Positions 7,680 to 16,083 of a stretch of DNA of 39,896 nucleotides are shown here, in pieces; positions within the stretch are counted from its first letter, which is position 1; every line of letters begins with the position of its first letter. The stretch is from positions 1-39,896 of the forward strand of contig JAIRVZ010000099.1 of NCBI GenBank assembly GCA_031253625.1, read 5' to 3'. Origin of the DNA: Dysgonamonadaceae bacterium. Its GTDB lineage: Bacteria > Bacteroidota > Bacteroidia > Bacteroidales > Azobacteroidaceae. A model generated the notes under the pieces. That model saw only the letters and a program-made list of their open reading frames with translations, made no database searches and was not told the DNA's origin. A program made the position numbers and the translations under genes.

Positions 7680-8465
7680 ATGGAAAATAATCTGCAGGTT
7701 TCTCTTGTACAGTCAGATATTGTTTGGGAAGACAAATCGTTAAACTTAAAACAATACCGGAATCTATTAAGTAATCTTTCCGGAAAAACCGATTTGGCCA
7801 TACTTCCGGAAACGTTTTCTACCGGATTTTCGATGCAGAACAGCCATTTAGCCGAAACAAATGATGGTGAAATAATTTCGGAGGTCAAAACGTGGGCATC
7901 TTCGTTTGGAATGGCTATTGCCGGCAGTTTCTTTGCTAAAGATGAATTTGGAAATATTTATAACCGAGGTTTTTTTATAACACCCGAAGGAACAAGCTAT
8001 TTCTACGATAAACGGCATTTGTTCAGAATGGGCAATGAACATGAATATTTTGTAGCAGGTCAGAAACAATTGATAGTACCTTTTAAAGGTTGGAATATCA
8101 GTTTGATAATTTGCTATGATTTACGCTTTCCTGTGTGGAGCCGGAATGTCGACAAAGCTTACGATTTATTGATCTGTTGTGCCAATTGGCCTGAAGTGAG
8201 AAATTCAGTTTGGGAAACCTTACTCAAGGCGCGCGCGATAGAGAATCAAGCTTTTGTTTGCGGAGTAAATCGGATAGGAGAAGATGGAAATCAGTTGAAA
8301 CATCAAGGAAATTCGATGTTGATTAATTATAGAGGTGAAGTGCTATCGGAGATTGCATTGAATAAACAGTCAATTAACACATATAGTATAAATAAAGAAG
8401 AGTTGGAAAGTTTCCGTGAAAAATTTCCGGCATGGAAAGATGCCGATAAATTTGATTTATTATAG
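7680..8465 (+). CDS. Nitrilase-superfamily amidohydrolase (omega-amidase type)
   Basis: 261 residues with the complete carbon-nitrogen hydrolase triad: E44 in LPETFSTGF, K111 in YDKRHLF and C145 in IICYDLRFP. The motif context (FSTGF, CYDLRFPVW) is that of the YafV/NIT2 omega-amidase group, which hydrolyses alpha-ketoglutaramate or ketosuccinamate in transaminase metabolite repair. The assignment to that substrate is by family only. It is cytoplasmic and has no signal peptide. It follows the acyltransferase by 5 bp, and the RlmD start lies 13 bp downstream. Confidence 0.87.
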   Translation: MENNLQVSLVQSDIVWEDKSLNLKQYRNLLSNLSGKTDLAILPETFSTGFSMQNSHLAETNDGEIISEVKTWASSFGMAIAGSFFAKDEFGNIYNRGFFITPEGTSYFYDKRHLFRMGNEHEYFVAGQKQLIVPFKGWNISLIICYDLRFPVWSRNVDKAYDLLICCANWPEVRNSVWETLLKARAIENQAFVCGVNRIGEDGNQLKHQGNSMLINYRGEVLSEIALNKQSINTYSINKEELESFREKFPAWKDADKFDLL

Positions 8466-8478
8466 TAATCTGCAGAAT

Positions 8479-9891
8479 ATGAAGAAAAAGAAACCGCTCC
8501 CTTTGTTGGAAAAAATAACTATTGCCGGAATAGCCGCAGAAGGCAAAGCTATTGCCAAGAAAGATGATTTGGTCATTTTTGTACCTTATGTAGTGCCGGG
8601 AGATGTGGTTGATTTACAACTTACACGCAAGAAAAATTCATACGCAGAGGCTAAAGTTGTTCATTTTCATGAATATTCGAAACAACGGACAGAAGCTTTT
8701 TGCGAGCATTATGGCATTTGTGGCGGTTGCAAATGGCAAATACTTCCATATCAGGATCAAATCCGATACAAACAACAACAGGTTACGGATAATCTTACCC
8801 GTATCGGAAAAATTCCATTGCCCGAAATTTCTCCCATATTGGGTTCTGAAAAGACAATTTTTTATCGGAACAAATTAGAATTTACCTTCTCCAATAAACG
8901 TTGGATGACCTTAGAAGAAATCCAAGCGGAAACCAAATATGAAAATATGAATGCCTTGGGATTTCATATTCCCGGCATGTTCGATAAAGTACTGGATATT
9001 CACAAATGTTGGCTACAGGAAGATATTTCGAATCAAATACGACTTTCTATCAAACAATTTTGTTTCGATAATGGTTATACATTTTTTGATTTAAGAAACC
9101 GTGGCGGCTTGATGCGCAATATTATCATCAGGACTTCTTCTACGGGAGAAGTGATGTTGATTGTTGTTTTTTATGAAGATGATAAAGAAAAACGGGATGC
9201 TTTGTTGAATCATATTGCTGCCGGATTTCCTGCGATTACTTCACTTCTTTATATTATCAACGAAAAGGCCAATGATACGATTACCGATCAAGAAGTTATT
9301 GTATTTAAGGGTCGTGATCATATTTTCGAAGAAATGGAAGGTTTGAAATTCAAAATTGGTCCGAAATCATTCTATCAAACCAACAGCGAACAAGCATATA
9401 ATTTGTATAAGATTGCAAGAGATTTTGCAGGACTTACAGGCAACGAATTGGTTTATGACCTTTACACCGGAACCGGAACGATTGCTAACTTTGTGGCCAA
9501 ACAAGCCAAGCAAGTGATTGGTATTGAATACGTTCCCGAAGCGATAGAAGACGCGAAAGTAAATGCCTCTATTAACAATATCAATAATACGCTTTTCTTT
9601 GCCGGAGATATGAAAGATATTTTGAATCAGGATTTTATCAATCAATATGGTCGTCCTGATGTGATTATCACCGACCCTCCCCGCGCAGGAATGCACGACG
9701 ATGTGATTGAAACTATCCTGTTTGCAGAGCCTGACCGGATTGTTTATGTGAGTTGCAACCCGGCCACGCAAGCAAGAGATTTGAATTTATTAAACGTCAA
9801 ATATAAAGTAGAGAAAGTACAACCGGTCGATATGTTTCCACATACGCACCATGTTGAGAATGTTGTGCTACTGAAGTTGAAAAATCTCTGA
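8479..9891 (+). CDS. rlmD: 23S rRNA (uracil-5-)-methyltransferase RlmD/RumA
   Basis: A 470-residue SAM-dependent RNA m5U methyltransferase. An N-terminal TRAM-like domain (IAAEGKAIAKKDD ... VPGDVVD) is followed by the [4Fe-4S] cysteines in CEHYGICGGC. The Rossmann core has VYDLYTGTGTIANFVA, then DPPRAGMH, and the catalytic Cys lies in YVSCNPATQARD. The ATG at 8479 is preferred because upstream in-frame starts overlap the nitrilase gene and add 21 residues unlike the family. Bacteroidota carry one or two RlmD-like paralogues, so U1939 is the probable but unproved target. The stop abuts the stop of the opposing lipoprotein gene with no gap. Confidence 0.92.
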   Translation: MKKKKPLPLLEKITIAGIAAEGKAIAKKDDLVIFVPYVVPGDVVDLQLTRKKNSYAEAKVVHFHEYSKQRTEAFCEHYGICGGCKWQILPYQDQIRYKQQQVTDNLTRIGKIPLPEISPILGSEKTIFYRNKLEFTFSNKRWMTLEEIQAETKYENMNALGFHIPGMFDKVLDIHKCWLQEDISNQIRLSIKQFCFDNGYTFFDLRNRGGLMRNIIIRTSSTGEVMLIVVFYEDDKEKRDALLNHIAAGFPAITSLLYIINEKANDTITDQEVIVFKGRDHIFEEMEGLKFKIGPKSFYQTNSEQAYNLYKIARDFAGLTGNELVYDLYTGTGTIANFVAKQAKQVIGIEYVPEAIEDAKVNASINNINNTLFFAGDMKDILNQDFINQYGRPDVIITDPPRAGMHDDVIETILFAEPDRIVYVSCNPATQARDLNLLNVKYKVEKVQPVDMFPHTHHVENVVLLKLKNL

Positions 9892-11172
9892 TTACTTCCC
9901 GAATTTAATTTTGCTTAGCTTTTTAATTTTGTTCAAGTCGGAGTAATCGTATTGATAGATACCGTCTTCGGCTATCATCATCAATACATTATTAAAAGGA
10001 ATTACGTCATATCCTTCCATGCCTGAATAATGGGCGAGGCGTTTTCCCATCAATGTGAATGGGTCGGTAGCATCAAATATTTTCAATCCTTCATCGCAGA
10101 TAAAAAGAGTGCCGTTGTCGATGCCTAATCCTTTGGGTTTGGTCATGGTATAAGTTGCAATAGGTTGGGGACTATCCACGTTTTTTACATCAATGATTAT
10201 CAATTCGTTGAAATTTTGTCCGCAATTATTGCCCGCGTGTACCGTGACGTATGCAATGTCATTTTCTACAACTACCGGGTCGCACCCCCAAACATGACTG
10301 ATAAATGACCTATACTTAGGTGTTAACGGATCTTCAACAGAATAAATCAACATACCGGTAGGTGTTCCCATGAAAAGTTTGTCTTCATAATTGAAAATAG
10401 TTTCCACGTTGTTCCAAATACCTAAACTCTCGACAGCTTTTTTCGGTGTATCTCCCGAAAGGTCGAATATTGTCAGCATATTGTTGATTATGGCATACAT
10501 GTAGTCACCGTACAAGCCGAAACGAGCCATGGAGCCGGTTATTCCGTTTGTCATATTCGGTTGATTTGTGCTTGTTTTCGCCCCTGTAGAAAATTCTGCA
10601 TAAATGAGTCTATCATCGTAGTAGTTATGTCGTTCTACTTTTTCTGTTCTTTTTACTAAATTCCAACCAACTATAATGCCTTTTGGTTTATCTTCAGAAT
10701 ATAATTGAGAATAATCGCAGCCATAATCGTTGAAAGTTGTGGGGAAGCTTTCAGGAAAAACATTTTCCAAACGACCTTTCAATTCGGGTTTAGTGGGATT
10801 GTTAATATCAAACCATACTAAATCAATAAGAGCATCGGCATATAGCAAATCGTTACGGATAGCAAGGTCTGCATTGCCGAGCAATTCAACGAATCCAACG
10901 TTTTGTGGTTTAGCCGGATTGCGGTTGTCGATAATGTGTATACCTTTCCCCGGTTCGGAAATGTAGAGGTAACCATTGTAGAAACACATTTTTCCTTGTT
11001 GGGAAATTTCAACAGATTCGGTGGTAACATTTACGGAACTTCTGAATTCAGCCAAGTCCATAAAGACAGGTTCGTTGATATTGTAAGTATAGACCTCCGT
11101 CATGGAGTTTTCACATGCGTTAAACAACAGACATGTTGCACCGATTAAAAAAGAGAATAATAATTTTTTCAT
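9892..11172 (-). CDS. LVIVD-repeat beta-propeller lipoprotein
   Basis: A 426-residue lipoprotein (MKKLLFSFLIGATCLLFNAC, acceptor Cys20) made of LVIVD-type repeats. Examples are GKGIHIIDNRNPAKPQNVGF, NDLLYADALIDLVWFDINNPTKP and ELIIIDVKNVDSPQPIATY, which suggest a propeller exposed in the periplasm or on the surface. It begins 13 bp after the dual-membrane anti-sigma gene, in the same operon as the sigma factor. It may therefore be an envelope sensor or target of that system, but this rests on position only. The family's function is not defined. It is convergent with rlmD with zero bases between the stop codons. Confidence 0.83.
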   Translation of the reverse strand: MKKLLFSFLIGATCLLFNACENSMTEVYTYNINEPVFMDLAEFRSSVNVTTESVEISQQGKMCFYNGYLYISEPGKGIHIIDNRNPAKPQNVGFVELLGNADLAIRNDLLYADALIDLVWFDINNPTKPELKGRLENVFPESFPTTFNDYGCDYSQLYSEDKPKGIIVGWNLVKRTEKVERHNYYDDRLIYAEFSTGAKTSTNQPNMTNGITGSMARFGLYGDYMYAIINNMLTIFDLSGDTPKKAVESLGIWNNVETIFNYEDKLFMGTPTGMLIYSVEDPLTPKYRSFISHVWGCDPVVVENDIAYVTVHAGNNCGQNFNELIIIDVKNVDSPQPIATYTMTKPKGLGIDNGTLFICDEGLKIFDATDPFTLMGKRLAHYSGMEGYDVIPFNNVLMMIAEDGIYQYDYSDLNKIKKLSKIKFGK

Positions 11173-11185
11173 GATTTATTTGAAT

Positions 11186-12367
11186 TTAAAATGAATATCG
11201 TAATCCGCCACCGACTCCTACTGAAACAGGCCAATCCGTGCGTATGCTCATAGGTTGATCGCTGTCGAAATAGTAAGAAATTCGAGGCTCTGCATAAAGT
11301 TCCATTTTGTTTGCAAAACGATAACTGATTCCTAATGAGCTGTTTAAAGACCATTGCCAACCGTCAATATTACTTTTTTGGGTCGTAACAAGCGTATAAT
11401 TACTCCAGAAATGCTCATTGCGGACGGTTCTCATCCAAAGACCTTTTTCCAGCATTGCTCCGAAAGAAACGTACGCATTCCATTTCGGGTTATTCTTCCA
11501 AAGATAAACAACGCCATTCAAGGGAACACCCAAATAATGCAGTTGCTGTGTAGCATCAAAAGCATTTCCATAATTCCAACGATAGACGGACGAAAGGTAA
11601 GTATAAACCAATCCGGTTTCGATTCCCCAATGCGAATTTAGATTTTTTCGGATGCTTAATCCAAACGATAAAGGAGGAGAATATTCTCCGTCGGTATTTT
11701 CAGGAATTAACTCATTATTTGAAAAGGAATTTTTCTCGCTGCCTAAATAAGAAGGATCATCTCCGGGAAAGCGATTAGCATAATCCATATTTAGTATGGT
11801 CGTATTGTTTCCCATACCGCGGCTTGTCCCGAAAGAAGCTGCAATCAATAATTCTTTTTTCTTTTTTGGGGTATATGTGGGATAATCGGTCGCAAACAAT
11901 GTATTATTTTGATATTTATTAATTTGTTTTTCTGTTGGCTGTTTTTCCTGCTCTTCTTTCTTTGATTCTTCTTGATAAATGCTTGTTGTTTCTTGCTCTA
12001 TGGCATCTTTTGTTTCTTTAAAATCCTTAGATTCTTTAAGGACTTTAGTGGCCTTAAGGTCTTGATTATTTTCGATAATTTTATCGACTTGATTGCTTTC
12101 AACACTTTCAACCTCTTGCTTTTTAACCACCACATTATCTTCTTTAATTTTGCTGTCCTCAAACCGGTATGCCAAAGTCAATATAATTGCTAAAGATGCT
12201 GCAACAGCACTCCATATAGCAATTGTTTTTTTCTTGTTGAATGATGATTTGCTTTGTAGCCGGTTGTTGATTACCTCCCAATCCGAAGAATCAACAGGAA
12301 TCCGGTGATTCTCCAAATTCCGTTGGAAAATTTCCTTTAGAGCATCATGTTTGTTGTCTTCGTTCAT
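11186..12367 (-). CDS. Dual-membrane-spanning anti-sigma factor (Dma-type)
   Basis: The 393-residue layout is unusual. Residues 1-45 form a small cytoplasmic domain (EIFQRNLENHRIPVDSSDWE). One inner-membrane helix follows at 48-67. A highly charged Lys/Glu-rich periplasmic linker spans about 68-170. An outer-membrane beta-barrel of the porin/OMP_b-brl type runs from about 172 and ends GGGLRYSF. This matches the dual-membrane-spanning anti-sigma (Dma) family described in Bacteroides thetaiotaomicron, where the N-terminus binds the partner sigma factor and the family controls vesicle formation. The start overlaps the end of the ECF sigma gene by 4 bp (ATGA). The architecture is seen in the sequence. 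The anti-sigma role follows from the family and the pairing. Confidence 0.85.
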   Translation of the reverse strand: MNEDNKHDALKEIFQRNLENHRIPVDSSDWEVINNRLQSKSSFNKKKTIAIWSAVAASLAIILTLAYRFEDSKIKEDNVVVKKQEVESVESNQVDKIIENNQDLKATKVLKESKDFKETKDAIEQETTSIYQEESKKEEQEKQPTEKQINKYQNNTLFATDYPTYTPKKKKELLIAASFGTSRGMGNNTTILNMDYANRFPGDDPSYLGSEKNSFSNNELIPENTDGEYSPPLSFGLSIRKNLNSHWGIETGLVYTYLSSVYRWNYGNAFDATQQLHYLGVPLNGVVYLWKNNPKWNAYVSFGAMLEKGLWMRTVRNEHFWSNYTLVTTQKSNIDGWQWSLNSSLGISYRFANKMELYAEPRISYYFDSDQPMSIRTDWPVSVGVGGGLRYSF

Positions 12368-12906
12368 TGTACTAAAAATTGAATTTGTTTTGTAACCATT
12401 TTTTGTAACGATTGCCGTGCCCTGACATATTGCGACCGGGACGTACTTTCCTGTATATTCAGGATTTGTGCGATCTCAGCGTGTGAATACCCTTCAATGG
12501 CATACATGTTGAATACGGTTCGGGAACAATCCGGAAGTTTGCAAATACATTCCAACAATTCGTTTGCCGACAATTGTTCAAAAACCGTAAAGTCCGTATT
12601 CTCAAAGCAATAAGCATCATCTATGTCTGTACTAAATCTCAAAATATCGTTTTTGCGAAGATATTCCAATGCCGTGTTCACAAAAATCTTCTTTACCCAG
12701 GCCGGAAATGAACCGTTTCCCGAATAAGTATGAATTTTGGTGAATAAAACGACGAATCCATCGTGCATCAAATCACGAGCGGTTTCTCTTTCATGGACGT
12801 ATCGCAAACATATACCCATCATTGCCGGAGCATATTTTTCGTATAGTTGCTTTTGTGCACCGGATTCGCCTTTTATACAATCATTGATCAGTGAGAGTTC
12901 TTCCAT
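12364..12906 (-). CDS. ECF-type RNA polymerase sigma factor
   Basis: A 180-residue sigma-70 family protein of ECF size. Region 2 is at about residues 20-85 (AMMGICLRYVHERETARDLMHDGFVVLFTKIHTY). Region 4 is at about 120-170 (LPDCSRTVFNMYAIEGYSHAEIAQILNIQESTSRSQYVRARQSL), with the helix-turn-helix HAEIAQILNI. It overlaps the dual-membrane anti-sigma gene by 4 bp, so the two are translationally coupled: a Das/Dma-like pair. Target genes cannot be read from this window. A -7 box lies about 25 bp upstream. Confidence 0.93.
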   Translation of the reverse strand: MEELSLINDCIKGESGAQKQLYEKYAPAMMGICLRYVHERETARDLMHDGFVVLFTKIHTYSGNGSFPAWVKKIFVNTALEYLRKNDILRFSTDIDDAYCFENTDFTVFEQLSANELLECICKLPDCSRTVFNMYAIEGYSHAEIAQILNIQESTSRSQYVRARQSLQKMVTKQIQFLVQ

Positions 12907-12930
12907 TAACTTAATTCTGAGTTATAGATG

Positions 12931-12958
12931 CAAAAGTATATAAAAACGCTGCAAGCAA
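12931..12958 (-). promoter_or_regulatory. Promoter of the sigma/anti-sigma operon
   Basis: On the minus strand, TACTTTTG at 12938-12931 fits the housekeeping -7 box, with a TTG at 12958-12956 17 bp upstream. This suggests basal expression by the primary sigma factor. An additional self-dependent ECF promoter is not evident. Confidence 0.45.
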
Positions 12959-13070
12959 GTGTATAAATAAATATTTTAAATCACACAAACAGCAAATCTC
13001 AAAAAAATGAGGGAAATGAAGGCTAATATATGCGCTATTTTAAACAAAATGTAGAAATCAATTTTTTGCG

Positions 13071-13078
13071 TATATTTG
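13071..13078 (+). promoter_or_regulatory. -7 box of the DUF3795 gene
   Basis: TATATTTG (13071-13078) lies 44 bp before the ATG. The -33 region is weak. Confidence 0.4.
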
Positions 13079-13122
13079 CATTTTAGTAATTTTTATAGTA
13101 TAAACAAATTAGAATATCGAGT

Positions 13123-13458
13123 ATGAAACAGTTAATTGCTTGTTGCGGAATAGATTGCGAGAATTGTGATGCCTACATAGCCACTATCGCTAATGACAAC
13201 GAATTAAAAGAAAAAACTGCCGAGAAGTGGCGTGTGATGTTCAATGCGCCAAGTATTACCGTAGAAACCATAAATTGTATGGGTTGCCGTACAGACGGGG
13301 TAAAATTTGGACATTGCTACGATTGCGAAATTCGCAAATGCGTACATGGAAAAGGATTTAACACCTGCGGAGATTGTGAGGAATTGGATACTTGCCAAAT
13401 AGTTGGCTTTGTTATTCAGAATGTTCCCGGTGCAAAAGAAAATCTTCTTTGGAAATAG
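13123..13458 (+). CDS. DUF3795 cysteine-rich protein
   Basis: A 111-residue soluble protein with the DUF3795 start (MKQLIACCGIDCENCDAYIAT). It has many paired cysteines: CC, CENC, CMGC, CYDCEIRKC, CGDCEELDTC. The pattern suggests zinc or Fe-S binding. Function is unknown in the family. It is 41 bp upstream of a lipoprotein gene, and the corrinoid genes follow, so it may share their transcript. A link to corrinoid chemistry is only positional. Confidence 0.8.
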   Translation: MKQLIACCGIDCENCDAYIATIANDNELKEKTAEKWRVMFNAPSITVETINCMGCRTDGVKFGHCYDCEIRKCVHGKGFNTCGDCEELDTCQIVGFVIQNVPGAKENLLWK

Positions 13459-13499
13459 TTCAAAAAATTGTAAAAGAGTAATTTATAGACATAAAACCA

Positions 13500-14684
13500 A
13501 TGAAAAAAACAGTAATCACATTTTTAAGTATTCTTGCGTTAATTGTGAGCGGTTGCGGACGAAAAATGCAACAGAGTGAACCAACAGAGAATATTGACAA
13601 ATATGTTGGTATTTATGAATATATCTATCCTTACTCTTCGGACGAAAACCACTATATCGTTTTAATGGAAGATGACGGTAAATTGATTGGGCTTTATTAT
13701 GGAAATTCCGATGAATTTGAAGAAGTGAGAGAAGGATATTTGCCCGGATTTTTTGTTGTGCCGATGGATGAGCTGGAAATAAATAAAGATACGATGCGAT
13801 TTGTTTTAAATGTGGTACAAAGCGATTTGCTAACCAATCCCATTAGTTTGCGAATAACATCAACGCAAGAAGCTTTTGATAAAGGTAATAAAAGTTGGTG
13901 GAATAATATTTCACCCGAACCCAAAAAATATGTCGGACTCATTTCGGCAGACGAGGGAACTATCTTTTTCAAAGAAGAAAGCAATTGGGCAGGCGATAGA
14001 ATTTTCGTGAAGAAACCTTTAGAGTCCACTCAGCCTCGAGGTATTGAAAAAATACTGTCCGAAGACGAAATAATTGTTAGGACTTATTACGGCGATTTGA
14101 ACAAAGACAACGAAGATGACTGCGTGATAATTACACAAAAAAGCGAAAATAATTATCAATTAGGAATGACAATCGCCCTCAAAAAAAACGAAAATTACAA
14201 AGTTGCGTGGACGATGTCCGGTTGTTTTGAACCTCAAAAAGACTATGAAGACAACGGGAGCGGTTTTCGAACTGGAGATGCATTTATTTTCCTGGATAAC
14301 GGAAAATTGATAGTTCATTACAAAGATGCCAAAGACTCAAGCATTTGGTGGGAATATGTGTTTCGCCTTCGCAACAACGAATTGGAACTTATCGGTTTTG
14401 AGGATTACAATACGAACCTGCCACATTACGAAAGCAGAAGCATTAATTTTCTTACAAGTAAAATATTGTTGCGAAATGAGGAAACGTTCAACGGAAAGAA
14501 AAAAGAATCGTGGTATACATTAAAAATTTCAATACCGCTCAATCTGACAGATTTGTTGAATGAATTTCATCCTTATTCGCAAAATTTCGAGGGTTTGAAC
14601 GCTATGATGTTCTGTCAAGACAGTTGGATGGGTAGGTTGGAAATAATATTGCCCGATAACTTTGAAAAAAATGATACATTTTAA
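13500..14684 (+). CDS. Uncharacterised lipoprotein
   Basis: A 394-residue protein with a lipoprotein signal (MKKTVITFLSILALIVSGC, Cys19). The mature part starts with a stretch on growth-curve-like beta strands (KYVGIYEYIYPYSSDENHYIVLMEDDGKLIGLYYGN) and continues with a VCBS/EF-like acidic segment (YYGDLNKDNEDDCVIIT) that could bind calcium. I do not recognise a named family. Its end overlaps the start of the MetH-type activation protein by 14 bp, indicating an operon. Confidence 0.7.
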   Translation: MKKTVITFLSILALIVSGCGRKMQQSEPTENIDKYVGIYEYIYPYSSDENHYIVLMEDDGKLIGLYYGNSDEFEEVREGYLPGFFVVPMDELEINKDTMRFVLNVVQSDLLTNPISLRITSTQEAFDKGNKSWWNNISPEPKKYVGLISADEGTIFFKEESNWAGDRIFVKKPLESTQPRGIEKILSEDEIIVRTYYGDLNKDNEDDCVIITQKSENNYQLGMTIALKKNENYKVAWTMSGCFEPQKDYEDNGSGFRTGDAFIFLDNGKLIVHYKDAKDSSIWWEYVFRLRNNELELIGFEDYNTNLPHYESRSINFLTSKILLRNEETFNGKKKESWYTLKISIPLNLTDLLNEFHPYSQNFEGLNAMMFCQDSWMGRLEIILPDNFEKNDTF

Positions 14685-15339
14685 CCCCGAATTTACATCG
14701 TTATCCATCACAGCAAACAAAGTATATGCTGAAATGGGATATAAACAGATACAACCTGAAGAACAGGTTGTCATGCTAACGGAATCATTGTTAAAAGAAA
14801 TACTCGGTATTGCCACTCCGGAATATACTTTCAAGTTGTATCGCGGAAATATAGAAGGCGATACCGTATATTTAGATGAAGGCTCCCAATTGAAAGTTGG
14901 AACTGTTTTATCATCATTGATGCAAGGTTCGGAAAGTTTTGCTATATTTGCCGCCACAGCGGGCAATACTTTTCAACGTTATCAAGAAGAACTGAAGAAA
15001 GGGGATGATTTATTGAAGAGTTATGTGGCCGACGCTATCGGTAGTTGTATTGCCGAAGAAACGGGCGACTACATGGAAAGTATGCTGAAAAAAGAAATCG
15101 GAGCGTTGCGGCATACCAACCGGTTTAGTCCGGGATATTGCGGCTGGCATTTATCTGAACAAAAGGAGTTATTCCGGTTATTAGGTGAAAATCCTTGTGG
15201 TATAACTTTATCAGACACTTGCTTGATGACACCGATTAAATCCATCAGCGGCATCATCGGAATCGGTCGCAATGTAAAAGAGAAAAAATACGGTTGCCGC
15301 TATTGTGAGTTGGAAACATGTTATAAACGAAGGAAATAA
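14671..15339 (+). CDS. Stand-alone B12-dependent methionine synthase activation-domain protein
   Basis: 222 residues corresponding to the AdoMet-binding reactivation domain of MetH (PF02965), present alone. Recognisable parts are the central AATAGNTF and IAEETGDYME, the block RFSPGYCGWHLSEQKELFRLL, and the Cys-rich end SGIIGIGRNVKEKKYGCRYCELETC. In MetH this domain supplies SAM for re-methylation of oxidised cob(II)alamin. As a separate protein it probably reactivates a corrinoid protein, and the corrinoid protein gene follows by 18 bp. The ATG at 14671 is preferred over a TTG at 14662. The extra C-terminal CxxC...C cluster suggests an Fe-S site. Confidence 0.86.
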   Translation: MIHFNPEFTSLSITANKVYAEMGYKQIQPEEQVVMLTESLLKEILGIATPEYTFKLYRGNIEGDTVYLDEGSQLKVGTVLSSLMQGSESFAIFAATAGNTFQRYQEELKKGDDLLKSYVADAIGSCIAEETGDYMESMLKKEIGALRHTNRFSPGYCGWHLSEQKELFRLLGENPCGITLSDTCLMTPIKSISGIIGIGRNVKEKKYGCRYCELETCYKRRK

Positions 15340-15357
15340 AATCTAATATTTATCAAA

Positions 15358-16011
15358 ATGAACGAAGAATTATTGTCAAAACTCTCGGAATTAACAGAGG
15401 CAGGTAAAATAAATAAGGCATTAGCCAAAGGACAAGATGGCGTAGATGAAGTAACCAAACAAGCATTGGACGAAGGTGTTGCTCCCGATGCGGTATTAGA
15501 AGCATTGGTGAAGGGCATGAGTGCTATCGGTGAAAAATTCGCACAAGGTAAGGCTTTTGTACCTAATATGTTGTTGGCTGCCAGAGCAATGAATGCCGGA
15601 ATGGCACACTTGAAACCATTCTTCAGTTCGGGACAAGTAAAAAGAAAAGGAACATTTATCATCGGGACAGTTTTCGGAGATTTGCACGACATCGGTAAAA
15701 ACTTGGTAGCCATGATGGTAGAAGGCTCCGGTTGGGAAGTTATCGATTTGGGCGTAGATGTAAAACCCGAGAAATTTATCAATGCCGTATCGCAGCATCC
15801 CGGTTGTGTGGTTGGATTGTCGGCATTGCTTACCACAACGATGGGCAATATGGAAGTTGTTCTAAAATCCCTACGCGAAAAATATCCGACACTGAAAATC
15901 ATCATAGGAGGAGCTCCTATTTCACAAAATTTTGCTGAAACAATTGGTGCTAATGGCTTTGCGACGAATCCGCAAGGAGCAGTGGAGTTGTTGAACGAGT
16001 TGGTTGCATAA
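15358..16011 (+). CDS. Corrinoid (B12-binding) methyl-carrier protein
   Basis: A 217-residue protein of the MtbC/MttC/MtaC and MetH B12-binding type. The N-terminal cap (residues 1-85) contains EALVKGMSAIGEKFAQGKAFVPNMLLAARAM. The Rossmann B12 domain holds the base-off/His-on signature GDLHDIGKNLV (DxHxxG) and IGGAPISQNFAETIGANGFA near the end. It carries a methyl group on cobalt between a substrate methyltransferase and an acceptor. Its neighbour is a reactivation-domain protein, but neither methyltransferase is present in this window, so the substrate cannot be told. Confidence 0.92.
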   Translation: MNEELLSKLSELTEAGKINKALAKGQDGVDEVTKQALDEGVAPDAVLEALVKGMSAIGEKFAQGKAFVPNMLLAARAMNAGMAHLKPFFSSGQVKRKGTFIIGTVFGDLHDIGKNLVAMMVEGSGWEVIDLGVDVKPEKFINAVSQHPGCVVGLSALLTTTMGNMEVVLKSLREKYPTLKIIIGGAPISQNFAETIGANGFATNPQGAVELLNELVA

Positions 16012-16083
16012 ACTTGTAAGTTAGTGACAAACAACGAACAACACAAGCACAGTAAAACAAGTTGAATTATTTTTATATTTATT

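Noticed and set aside
7165..7680. 171-codon minus-strand frame
   Set aside because: Lies opposite the acyltransferase gene, which has complete catalytic motifs; composition (FFF runs, His/Arg-rich) is that of a shadow frame.
9885..9900. Bidirectional terminator between rlmD and the LVIVD gene
   Set aside because: The stop codons abut with no intervening bases and I see no hairpin with T tract; the transcripts probably overlap.
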